From: Conoideocrella luteorostrata
Taxonomy: Eukaryota > Ascomycota > Sordariomycetes > Hypocreales > Clavicipitaceae
Direction of reading: 5' to 3'
Assembly (NCBI GenBank): GCA_032433595.1
Contig: JASWJB010000062.1
Coordinates: forward strand, 102,573 to 166,572
DNA: 64,000 nt
Part shown: positions 12,262 to 22,358 of the stretch, piece after piece
Numbering within the stretch: position 1 is the first letter of the stretch
Layout of the letters: the number at the start of each line of letters is the position of its first letter
The notes under the pieces: model-generated
What the model was told of the DNA's origin: nothing
The model's input: the letters and a program-made list of their open reading frames with translations, nothing else
Databases searched by the model: none
Translations under genes and position numbers: made by a program

Positions 12262-15191
12262 CTAAATCAAACTCTCGTATCTGTCCAGCCCAGACTTCTG
12301 CTGGCCCGTAGAGCCCGTGGAGTTTTGATTCGTTGCTGGGGTTGGCCAACTCGACTGAGCTTGAGCCGGTGGGGGTTTGATGCCAAAACTGGCAGTGGGT
12401 GAGGACATGCCACCTGGGGGAGGGGGGATTGAAAACGAGGAGTTCCGAGAAGAGTTGCCGCCTAGGGAAGGTCGTGCCTGGCCAACGGACATGCTGGACA
12501 TGGAATGGTTCATGCCGTTGAAACTGGAGCCCGTAGCGGCGGTTGTGGGTGTCTGGCTCGAGTAGCCGGAATAGTTTGCTGTAGATGATGGAGCCGCCCA
12601 CGGATTGCTGGGTGTTGCCACCGAACTAGCGGACCAGTTGGTTGATTGAGCCGGCTGGGTTGGCTGCAGAGGCTGGCTGTACTGCGTAGATGATGGTGCC
12701 AGGGTGCTGAACCGAGCCAAGTCGGGAGTCACTGTGCGGAAGTTGGCTTGATTCCCCATTGTAGGCTGTGAAGTTGTCGTGGGGCTGGTTGGACCTTGGG
12801 TGGACCATGAGAAAGACGGAGTCTTGGACGTACTAAGTGTAGATTTGGCGGTTGTGGACATGACGGACGGGCTCTCATCCCAGCTGGCAAAGCCGTTGTT
12901 CTTGCTGTTGCTGCTAGACGATGCTGTGATCCCCCCTCTACCTTTGACTAACGACTCAAAGTCGTCCTCGTTACCGCCGCTGCCGTTGCTACTGTCAAAC
13001 ATGGTTCCGGTTACGCCACCAAACGCCAAGAAGTCCTCGTTTGGCCCGGCTGTTCCCGTATTGGCTGTGCCAGACAGCTCTTGTAGTTTCTTGGTCTGTT
13101 CGTCTTCCACTCGCCTGGATAAGTTCTTTATAAGCTCCATAAAGGTCTGGAACTGCCTCAAATCAAGCAACGGACCGAGGCTCATGTTCCAAAGGATGGG
13201 CAGGATGTCCATGGCAACGAAGTCAGCATCGGCAGTTTCGCCAACTATTCGAAGCACATTGAGGGCGGCCAGCATGACAGCGGGCTCTTTAGTCTTGATG
13301 CTTCTGATGAGAGGCACGATCTTTTCCTGCATAGTGTACTTGTCCAAGGCGCTAGATGAGGACGTCTTCTTTTTGTTCTCAACGAGACCGTTGAGGCCGT
13401 CGTCAGTGGCGGCGTCAGTTGATCCACCACAGAGAATCACAAATGCCTGCAGCCCGCGGACCTTGATGGCTAGACTGTTCGTTCTGCTGAAGACGGTGGC
13501 GACCACTGGGAACAGCTCGTTCTTGATGGTGCTAAAGTCGAGGACAGGAAGGATAGACGGCAGTGTTCTCAGTGCGGCGTCCACAATTGAATGGGTAGGG
13601 CATTCAATAGCGGCCATTATCACGGGAAGAATGTCTAAATTAGTCAGAGTTAGCGGTAACTGAGGAATGTTATGCAAAGAACTTGAGAAAATACGGACCA
13701 TCCTTGAACTCCTTCCCAGAAGAGTTATTTGCGGCAAGAGACAAATTCTCAAGAAACACCATCAGTCCAGCATCCCTTGCTGGGTCTTTCTCCTGGCTCT
13801 GCTTCGCATTCACTACAAATATGTCCTTCAGAGCAGGGCGGACTTTATCTCCAAAGGCTCGACGGGCAGATGGTAACAGGTCAATGATTTTGAAGACGTT
13901 TTGAAGAATCAACGATAACAAGTCCTTATCTTTGAGCTCTTCCAATATGACAGGAAGGATCTTCTTCTCCATTACAGACTTGGGAAATGAAGGCAGCACC
14001 TTGTTCAATCCTCGCATGAACTGGGACTTCTCGTTGGGGGTTTTGGCTGGGAAAGAATCTAGAAATCGTATGGTTGACACTAAAATGTTATCGAAGTACT
14101 CGCTTTCTTGGAATTCGCGAGCGCTCATTCGCTGAGCCGGTCTCCTAGTTATTAGTCTGGGTAGTACGTGACTTGAGAGATCCTTAGGCAAGGGCCGAGA
14201 TGACAGGAAACCATTCGACGAGGATGGCACGGTTGATGATGATGAGAACAATCTCTTGTATGAGGAGACGCTACCGTGACATTCGAGCGGTGATTTGTGC
14301 GGCGAGTTGTACAGAGCAATCGATAGAAGGCCGAGCGAGAACATGTCGGCGGCTGATGTTAAGTTGTTGTCCATTACAAAGTCTGGTGACGTGTAGTCAA
14401 GATTCAGCTGGACATGCCGGGGCATTCGAGGGTCCATATTTAGTACTTCGCCTAAGTTTATACCATGGATCGATGTCGGTTTTGTTGAGCCGTCAGCTGG
14501 ACTACAAAATGACAAGCCACTTACTTTCCAGTCGGACTGATAACTATATTAGTATGCTGCTCTCCACTGTCAACTTCTGTCTCTCTTGCAAACTTGCCTT
14601 GGCATTGATGAGCACCGCATCAGGAGTCAAGTTGCTGTGAACTAGTCCTGCATTCTCGTGCAAGAACTCCAGCGCCTTGCTGACCTGTAAAAGCCCCTTT
14701 TGGATTTCCAATTCATCAATCTCGAGCTCTCGTCGTCGTCGCACGCCATCCGCATCTTCCGTCACAAACCGACTAGATCGGCCGCCAGACCGCTCTGAAT
14801 CATCCTTCTCTTGCAGTAGACTTGACAACGATGCAGAAACCGGCTCCGTGACAAATTGCAAACCGCCTCCTCTAGTGTCCTCCACCGGTTCAACCAACTC
14901 CAAGATGCATGGATGTCGTAGCTTAGCCAGACTGGAAGCTTCTTTTTTTAACCGCTCAACCACTTCCTCCACGCTGCGTTTGTAAGCAGAGGCACCGGAG
15001 CGCCCTAAAGAGTTGCCATGTGACTCTAGTGGCTTTCGATCAAAGACAAAAACACTGTAAGCCTTGCCAGTAGACTTCTTTTTGGCATCATAGATCATCC
15101 ATGGGCCGGCCGTCGAGGTAGGGTTCGGTGAGACAGAGTAGTTGGCCGTAATATTGGTGGCAGAAATGGACTTTAGCGCCGATGAGAACAT
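12262..15191 (-). CDS. SCY1: SCY1-like pseudokinase with HEAT repeats
   Basis: SCY1/SCYL family proteins pair a catalytically weak kinase fold with HEAT repeats and act in clathrin and Golgi-endosome traffic. Model: 15191-14598, 14536-13699 and 13634-12262, 934 aa. The N-terminus MFSSALKSISATNITANYSV is typical of the SCYL2-like group. Kinase-like features run to about residue 330: LRHPCILELVEPVED and a loop reading GLVHSNLTPDAVLINAK, with the usual HRD Asp replaced (HSNLTPD). This supports a pseudokinase. HEAT-type helices follow (for example LPVILEELKDKDLLSLILQN), then a Ser/Thr/Pro/Gln-rich tail ending GLDRYESLI, as in fungal SCY1 proteins. Intron 1 (14597-14537) is a GC-AG intron with donor GCAAGT; intron 2 (13698-13635) has a weak GTCCGT donor but restores EFKDDILPVIM. 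A 294-residue antisense frame inside exon 3 is a shadow. Confidence 0.9.
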
Positions 15192-15907
15192 GATGGCAAT
15201 CAGGTGAGGTGCGGCTCAGCACCCCGTGATATCATATCGTCGAGTCGCGCGGCGTGATGTTGGTGGAGGCTAACGAGGCACACCAGATGAATTGCGAACG
15301 ATCCGGTAAAATCGACGGCTGGGACGATCGCTGCCTGACGGATCGAAACGGCGACGTCTCCGTAATTAAATACAGTTAATGGAGGTGCGGCAACGTTGAT
15401 GCGCCGCGAAAGCGAGTTGATAAGCAGGCTGCAGTGAACCTGGCGTATGCTGGCCTCTCTGCATTTGTCTTGATGGTGGTATCCCGCGGCACGAGTTCCC
15501 GCCCAATGACGCTGCAGCCGCCGCTCTGGTAGTAAAACAGCTTACCCGGCACCGCAAGCAGTCGCACAGGTATTGGCGCTTACCTTCGGCCCGCTTGTTA
15601 CACTGCGCTGTGTCGGTTCAAGCTAAAGTTGCGCCCTTCTGTCGCCCTGCACGCCGTTTTACTGGACCACACACCTCCGGTACCGGTATCCATCCTCTTC
15701 GGTGCTCCATAATCACGGCTTTATTTTGTTTGAGGACCGAATTTCGATGTCAACCTCGATCAGCCTCCCCTGTTTACGCAACCCCTCCCTTGACGAGTCA
15801 ATTGATACAATAGTTCCAACTCGTCAACATTTTTGTGACTTCCTGCAAGATCGGAAGAGCTCAATTACAAGCCACAAGTGTTTTGACGCGAAGCTTCTCT
15901 TACATAC
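15192..15907. promoter_or_regulatory. divergent promoter, SCY1-like gene and aminotransferase
   Basis: Shared 716 bp intergenic region with no gene inside. It carries the Leu3-type palindrome listed separately, placed nearer the aminotransferase start. Confidence 0.6.
15677..15686. promoter_or_regulatory. Leu3-type binding palindrome CCGGTACCGG
   Basis: A perfect CCGG-N2-CCGG palindrome 222 bp before the aminotransferase ATG. In yeast, Leu3 binds CCGGNNCCGG upstream of branched-chain amino acid genes and responds to alpha-isopropylmalate. The motif and the gene downstream agree; binding itself is inferred. Confidence 0.6.
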
Positions 15908-17229
15908 ATGTTCAACATGCGACCCGCTAGTCTGGCTCGGAGCGCCGTCTGGGCTGCTACCAGGCCGTCACGGACGTTCCAGGTTGCCCGTCCCCTTCGT
16001 TTCTTTAGTATCAAGGCTGAGGCAGCCTCAGACTCTAAGCAAAAAGGTCTTGACCCAAGCAAACTCACTATTACCGAGAGCCCAAGCCCCAAGCAGCTCA
16101 GCCAACCAGAGACCTTGGTTTTTGGACGGGAGTTCACTGGTAAGTACAGCTGACACAATATCTATTGCACACATTCCTTGTTTCCGAAGCAATACTAACA
16201 GACTCTCAAAACAAAGATCATATGCTCGCAATCGAATGGACCCAAGACAATGGCTGGCTCGATCCTAAAATCACCCCATATCAGAATCTCTCTCTAGATC
16301 CTGCAACCTGCGTCTTTCACTATGCCTTTGAATGTTTCGAAGGCATGAAGGCATATAAAGATAAGAATGGCAAGATTCGTCTCTTCCGCCCAGACAAAAA
16401 CATGGCTCGTCTCAACAAGTCTGCTGCTCGTATCGCGCTGCCCACCTTCGAGCCAACTAGCTTCGTCGAGTTGATCAAAAAGTTCACCAAGCTTGACTCA
16501 CGCTTCATCCCCAGCCAGCGGGGCTATTCTCTTTACCTGCGACCCACCATGATCGGAACTCAAAAGACCCTTGGCGTTGGTCCTCCTGGTTCCGCGCTCC
16601 TTTATGTCATTGCCTCCCCAGTTGGGCCTTACTATCCTACTGGCTTCAAGGCTATCTCGCTCGAAGCTACTGATTATGCTGTCCGAGCCTGGCCCGGCGG
16701 TGTCGGCGACAAGAAGCTTGGTGCCAACTATGCTCCCTGTATTGTTCCCCAGCTTCAGGCAGCTAGCCGTGGCTACCAGCAAAACCTCTGGCTCTTTGGC
16801 GAGGAAGAGTATGTCACTGAGGTTGGCACCATGAATATGTTTGTTGTTCTCAAGGACAAGCAGACTGGCCAGAAGGAGCTCATCACTGCTCCTCTTGACG
16901 GTACCATTCTAGAGGGTGTCACCCGAGACTCTGTCTTGGCATTGGCTCGTGAGCGGTTGATCCCGGAAGGATGGAAGGTCACCGAACGCAAGTACACTAT
17001 GAGGGAGCTCGACGAGGCTTCCCAGGAAGGTCGTTTGGTAGAGGCATTTGGTGCTGGTACTGCCGCCATTGTCAGCCCTATTAGAAAGATCGCATGGAAG
17101 GGCAAACACGTCGATTGTGGCTTGAAGGAGACTGAGGAGTCTGGCGAGACTGCTCTGCGTGTTAAGGAATGGATAGAAGCAATTCAGTACGGCGAGGAAG
17201 AGCATGAATGGAGCGTCCAAGTTGATTAA
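15908..17229 (+). CDS. BAT1: branched-chain amino acid aminotransferase, mitochondrial
   Basis: Class IV PLP aminotransferase that interconverts Leu, Ile and Val with their 2-oxo acids, using glutamate / 2-oxoglutarate. Model: exons 15908-16139 and 16217-17229, 414 aa. The Arg/Ala/Ser-rich start ([19 protein letters not shown]) fits a mitochondrial presequence. Family motifs in order: [43 protein letters not shown], then [13 protein letters not shown] with the PLP lysine at about residue 244, [15 protein letters not shown], and [14 protein letters not shown]. The acceptor at 16216 gives the conserved REFTDHML; the earlier AG at 16201 would add DSQNK in frame but lies directly on the branch point, so it is less likely. 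A Leu3-type palindrome sits upstream. The length matches fungal mitochondrial BCATs. Confidence 0.94.
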
Positions 17230-17645
17230 TTTGAAATGGATGAAACATAATGGAGCCTGGCGCCCGGTGTCGATATGAATAGAAGATTTCGAATACTGTA
17301 ATAAGCATCATTGTCACTCCGTCATACTCATCTCATCTTGTTTCAAAGCCCCCTAGCTTCATATGCGGGTATTGATTCCTAACACATCATATCCATCGTA
17401 ATTGGCAATCAATGTTACATGCCATGCGAATCGCACAGTAGCCATATCAGACCCGAAGCGTTTATGAAGAAGAAAAAGTCTAATGTGTCGTACCATTGAA
17501 GGAATTTATCTTTGCCCAAAACCAAAAGAAGGCCTAAATCAAATACATATTGGCGCTCGACGCCGTGGTGTGAGACTCCGCTTCTGTCAAGGCCATCCTC
17601 GCCCCCATTCCGCAAAATTCATCGTCCCGCTATCGCATCCCCCAT
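17230..17645. other. convergent 3' region
   Basis: 3' UTR space between the aminotransferase and the complex I subunit gene. No gene seen. Confidence 0.6.
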
Positions 17646-18195
17646 TTAATCCTTCTTCTCCTGACTGGGATCTGGCAGGATACCCTCGGCTTCTAACCGC
17701 CGGCGAGCCTCTTCAAGGGCCCAGGTGGAAACCCTAATGGTGCATTCAAGGTCAGCAGAGTGGATCTTCCCATAGAGCGAATTTATTCAGCGCGAAGTGA
17801 GTAAATATCAGCAGAAATTCTAGCAGCCGCATCCCCATCCTATTCAGTCGATTTGCGCTGAGATAACATGCTACAGTGCGCAGGGCAACAACATATTCGA
17901 TCGTGTTTGAAACGCCGGAGTGGACTTACGATGTATCGGGCTTGAAAGCAAGAGCGACACCGGCAGCGACTAGGCTACCACAGAAGAGATACATAGGCCA
18001 CTCCCAACCCTCGGGCTCAGATTTCTCGCCGGGTTTGACACCCCAGAGCCAGCCGGTAGGAGGCTCGAATTGTGACTCGCTACCGTGGCCGCCGCCTTGT
18101 CGTCGGGTGGATACGGAGAAAGATCTCGTGGTGAGGGGTTGACGGAGGCATCGCACCGCTCGCAATGGAGCAACGGACTTTCGAATAATGGCCAT
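17646..18195 (-). CDS. complex I accessory subunit, ESSS/NDUFB11-like
   Basis: A small mitochondrial inner-membrane protein resembling the ESSS (NDUFB11-type) accessory subunit of NADH:ubiquinone oxidoreductase. Model: exons 18195-17930 and 17733-17646, with a 196 bp intron (GTAAGT donor, CTGAC branch point, TAG acceptor), 117 aa. The basic start (MAIIRKSVAPLRAVRCLRQP, then TTRSFSVSTRR) is a mitochondrial presequence. The motif PPTGWLWGVKPGEK is followed by one membrane helix (about residues 66-84) and the junction KPDTS-VSTWALEEARRRLEAEG, ending in an acidic/lysine tail. An upstream in-frame GTG/ATG would lengthen the protein, but the presequence argues for this ATG. The family call rests on motif memory; other single-pass complex I subunits are the alternative. 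Confidence 0.75.
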
Positions 18196-18651
18196 GATTG
18201 AGAGTGCTCGTATGTGATTTTTCGTGGTTGCGGACGGATTTGCGTGCCCCAATGGCTGTGGTTTTGGGACTGGTTGAGGATGATAGTGAGGAGCCGTTCG
18301 CTGGGGATGGAGTTGGCGGGCGCCGCTAGGTCACGTGATTTTACTATGTACACCCCTCAGGTAGGTTGCACGAGGCTATCGACGTCACTCACCATGTCAA
18401 TCAATGGAGCTGGTTGGAAGTGAATAGCGCGGCAAGTAGTTTCGATGTGCACCTCTATTCTGTGTCTGTGTTTGCCTTAAAGCGGTTTTCGATCCAGAAT
18501 GCACAGCTCTATTCAATGTTGCGGGCCCTTTCACAAAAATGCCAAAGTCTCAGCTATCATTATATCATCGAGGGAATCGGCTGTTTGAACTATATGATTG
18601 GTCTTTCGGACCATAACTCCTGCTCAACAGTAGGAAACACTGGTTAGGATC
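18196..18651. promoter_or_regulatory. divergent promoter, complex I subunit and ArAE gene
   Basis: 456 bp shared upstream region. No distinctive motif or gene seen. Confidence 0.5.
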
Positions 18652-21600
18652 ATGATGAGCGATGATTCGCAAACAACAGCCCTGACCCCTAGCAGGATCA
18701 TGCGGCATCAACAGCAAGGGATGGACGGGCCCATAGAAGATCTCGGAGTTGGAGCCCCAGTGCCACTCAATAGGACCTATCTTGCGAAGCCTTCGCGGCC
18801 AGAGTTGAGCAGCCGGCGTAGCTCTACCATGAGCATCGCACAGATTGATCAGGTACTTTCTGAAGACGGTTTCGATGCCGATACTTGTGGGGTCTCTGAG
18901 ATTCGAGACGGATTATTTGATGCTATATTTCTAAAGCCTTTGAACCTTAACCTGGAGAGCCTTCTACAGCAGGCAAGAAACACTCTGCCAAATGCTTTTG
19001 ACAAGTCGTCTCCATTGGCAGCTAAAGCCTTTCTCCCAAGGCAGCTACATCAGCTGAGCTCCTTGTTTCGTCAGATAACAACTACACGAGCAGGCATTCA
19101 ACTGTTGAAAACTTTTCTAGCTTTCTTCATTGCGTACGTAATGTGTCTCGTACCGGATGTAAGAGACTGGCTTGGTCGATATTACTACATGATGGTAATT
19201 TCAGTTATTTTGAATCACCCAGCCAGAACAATTGGAGCACAAATTGAAGGCACGATCTTTACCATTGTTGGAACAGCCATTGGATTGTGCTGGGGTGTGA
19301 TCGGTCTACTTCTTTCAACTTCTACAATCGCAGCTAGTGCTGGATATGGAGGCATCCTAGCTATGTTTCTTGCTCTGTTCATGTTAGTTATGGCTTGGAC
19401 TCGTGCTTTCTTCATCCGGTTTTATCAGGTAGTGCTTTGTGCCGGTATTTCCATCATGTTTACGACGCTAGCGGAAACGAATAGCCAAAAAGTTTCATGG
19501 AACAAGCTGCGTGGCTATGCCGTTCCTTGGCTTTTTGGTCAAGCTATTGCATTGCTCATTAACCTTCTCATATATCCCGATGCGGGAGCTAGAGCCCTTG
19601 CCATCAGTCTCCACCAATCATTAAATATCATGCAGGTTCGTACCATTGTATGTCGAAGCAAAACTGAAGTTATAATTGGCTTATTCTGTTTAGGTTATAG
19701 TTGAAGCCCCTCGCACTCCGGATAGCAGGCGCAGGCGGAGGCTGGCTACCACATTTGTAGACCTTTCGGAGGCTTGTCGAGATGTGCGAACCAGCGTCAC
19801 AATCTCGCGATTCAGACCAGACCATGCTGAACAGCTACGAAACAGCTTGCAAGCCGTGATACGGGCATTTTTATCTTTGGAAGCAGGAAACCATATCCTA
19901 GAACAATCAAACTCGGATGAATGCTTTATGATCACAGTAGACTGCCCGGATGTCCAAGGGGCTGAGGAGAAATCAGGACATCAACTCGAGAATTCCGCCG
20001 ACTCTGACTATGAGACAGCCCACGCTAGTCGCAGGATATTCGGGCTTCTCCAAACACACACAAAGAACCTTCTATCTTCTATGAAAGAAGCTTTGCAAAC
20101 ATGTGATGCCGCATTAATGGATGTTTCTGGATATCGGCAATATTTTGGCCCGTCTCCAGTTATATCATCTCATATTGAGTCTATGGAAATCAAGATAAGA
20201 CATGCCAGGGCCGCCTTCGACATCATAGAGACTGACGTTCTTAATTCAAAATACCTGTCTATATCATCCATTCCCGACCAGACTGTGGTTCAGCTCCTAG
20301 TATTTGCCAGACACGTACGCGAGGCAGTCTCCAAAGTCGAAGCTCTCCTAGAGCAGGTCGCTTCAATACAACGAGTTTCGAATTGGCCAAAGCTATATCT
20401 CCCATCATATCCAATTCGGAAGACACTTCATTGGACTAACGCGCAAGTGCGACATGATCGTGGTGGCGTTGCTGCGGGCTCTTACCAAAAAACATTCACC
20501 GAGATTGCGCACTTAGTTGACCATATTAAATCACTCGAATACACTCGCAAATCTGATTCTCGGAAGGAATCAAAGCAAGCTCAATTGCAACATGATACAA
20601 GCCATATCTCCACTGATGACGATACAAATGCCAGAATTGATGAAAGTGCGAATATCAACCCCAGCTCAACGAAAAGAAGGCTTCGATACAAAATTTGGAA
20701 GGGCTTGTATCATCTCCAAGGGTTTGAAAGCAAATACGCCTTCAAGGTCTGCCTTGTAACATCCCTTTTGTCAATACCATCATACCTTCCGCAGAGCAAC
20801 GGATGGTGGGATAAATACGAGGTATGGTGGGTGGTTGTCATGAGCTGGGCAGTCATGCATCCCACGGTAGGAGGGAACTTGCAAGATCTTGTTACAAGGT
20901 CCTTAGTGGCAATATTCGGAGCTGTCTGGAGTGGCGTGGGCTATGCCGCCGGCAATGGCAATCCGTATGTCACAGGGGTTTTTGCAGCAGTGTATATGGC
21001 TCCTATGCTGTATCGATACACAATCAGCTCTCATCCAGTAAGTCCACCGAGCAGTTTGCTCCTCTCGCGCACCAAATTCTCTAACAACGGTGTTCTTTCA
21101 GCGTTCCGGTTTGGCTGGCTGCCTCTCCTTCACGGTAGTCTCTCTGGGCTTGCAAGCTCACGGTGGTGGCTCCTCCCCGGCAATGCTAGCATTGCTGAAA
21201 GGACTCTCTTTTTTCCTCGGCACTGCTATTCCTATACTTGTAAACTGGGTGCTTTGGCCCTTCGTGGCGAGACATGAGCTACGAACCGCCCTGTCATCGA
21301 TGATGATATTTATGAGCATCTTATACAGAGGTAACTAGTTACGCATTGAGAAGACCACCGCAGACACACGCCCACATAAGCACAGCTGACTTTGTCATAG
21401 ATGTAGTTGCAAAATATGTATATTTTCGCGATGGCAAGGAACCCACCCCGGAAGATGTACAAAGATCAGAAATCCTAGAGGGCAGACTAAGAGAAGGCTT
21501 CGTCAGAATTCGCCAGCTTCTAGTAAGCCATCATCAAAAGCCCCTTTTTTTTTAAAAAAAACCCCCCCCCCAGTTTCCAGATCTAATTTGCCGCCACAAG

Positions 21601-22243
21601 GTCCTCACACGGCACGAAATCCGCCTTCGCGCACCATTCGATCCGCTCCCATATTCAGCCCTCTCGGACGCATGCGAGCGGTTCTTCGACTACCTAATCA
21701 CCGTTCGTCAATCGGCCATATTTTACAACCCAAGTTCCATCCGTGACGACCCAGTGGCCGCCGAGCAGCTCCTAAGCTACCGCCGAGATGCTGTAGCTGC
21801 CATCTTGGGCAATTTATACATTCTCGCGGGGGCTCTCAGGTCGCAGAGGAAAGTTCCGGTACGTCATAGCACACGGAGCCTGCTCTTACCCTCAACCAGA
21901 TACTAATTTTATTCCCAGCTCTACATGCCATGTGCGGCTGCTGCACGAAAACGCCTTTTGGTAAAGACAGCCGAAGTTGAAGAGCTCATGTCCACGCAGG
22001 CGCCGTCGGATAGCGCTAAGCGGCACAAGATGTGGCACGACATCTATAGCTATTCATATCACGAGAGTCTTACGGGATGCGTTGCCCAGCTGGAGGAGCT
22101 CGAAAAGTATACGAAGATCATTACGGGTGAACAAGGGTATGTCACTGCAACTCGCAGCACAGTCTCAAGACGCAGAATGTTAATGAACTCAATCTAGATT
22201 TGACGACGAATTCTCTGATGACGATGCAGATGAAGACACTTGA
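18652..22243 (+). CDS. ArAE / DUF2421 family membrane protein
   Basis: Large fungal membrane protein of the aromatic-acid-exporter-like group (PF10337 N-terminal domain, PF10334/DUF2421; Bre4-like). The substrate is unknown. Model: seven exons, 18652-19635, 19694-21037, 21102-21330, 21401-21522, 21574-21858, 21919-22136 and 22198-22243, 1075 aa. A first cluster of membrane helices (about residues 150-320: LLKTFLAFFIAYVMCLVPD, then GLCWGVIGLLLS) is followed by a long soluble segment. A second membrane cluster lies at about 678-830 (YEVWWVVVMSWAVMHPTVGG; IPILVNWVLWPFVARHE), then the conserved VVAKYVYF, EPTPEDVQRSEILEGRLREG and RHEIRLRAPFDPLPYS. The tail is acidic (DDEFSDDDADEDT). Every junction keeps the family frame. 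Intron 4 consists mostly of homopolymer runs. The start could also be the next ATG at 18655. Confidence 0.86.
21541..21571. repeat. homopolymer block inside an intron
   Basis: Consecutive runs C4, T9, A8 and C10 fill most of the 51 bp intron 21523-21573 of the ArAE gene, directly before its CAG acceptor. Confidence 0.9.
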
Positions 22244-22358
22244 GATGACTAGTGGGCAGGAATAGCCAAATCTTTATTCAGTTAATACCCAATATGTATA
22301 CGCCAATTCTGTATGCTCCTGTATCCATGTGTTTGTACCATATGCAAAAGCCCCGCCT

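Noticed and set aside
12779..13663. 294-residue plus-strand frame
   Set aside because: Lies entirely antisense to the well-supported HEAT-repeat exon of the SCY1-like gene.
16202..16216. Alternative acceptor adding DSQNK to the aminotransferase
   Set aside because: In frame, but the AG lies directly on the ACTAAC branch point, and the family reads REFTDHML without the insert.
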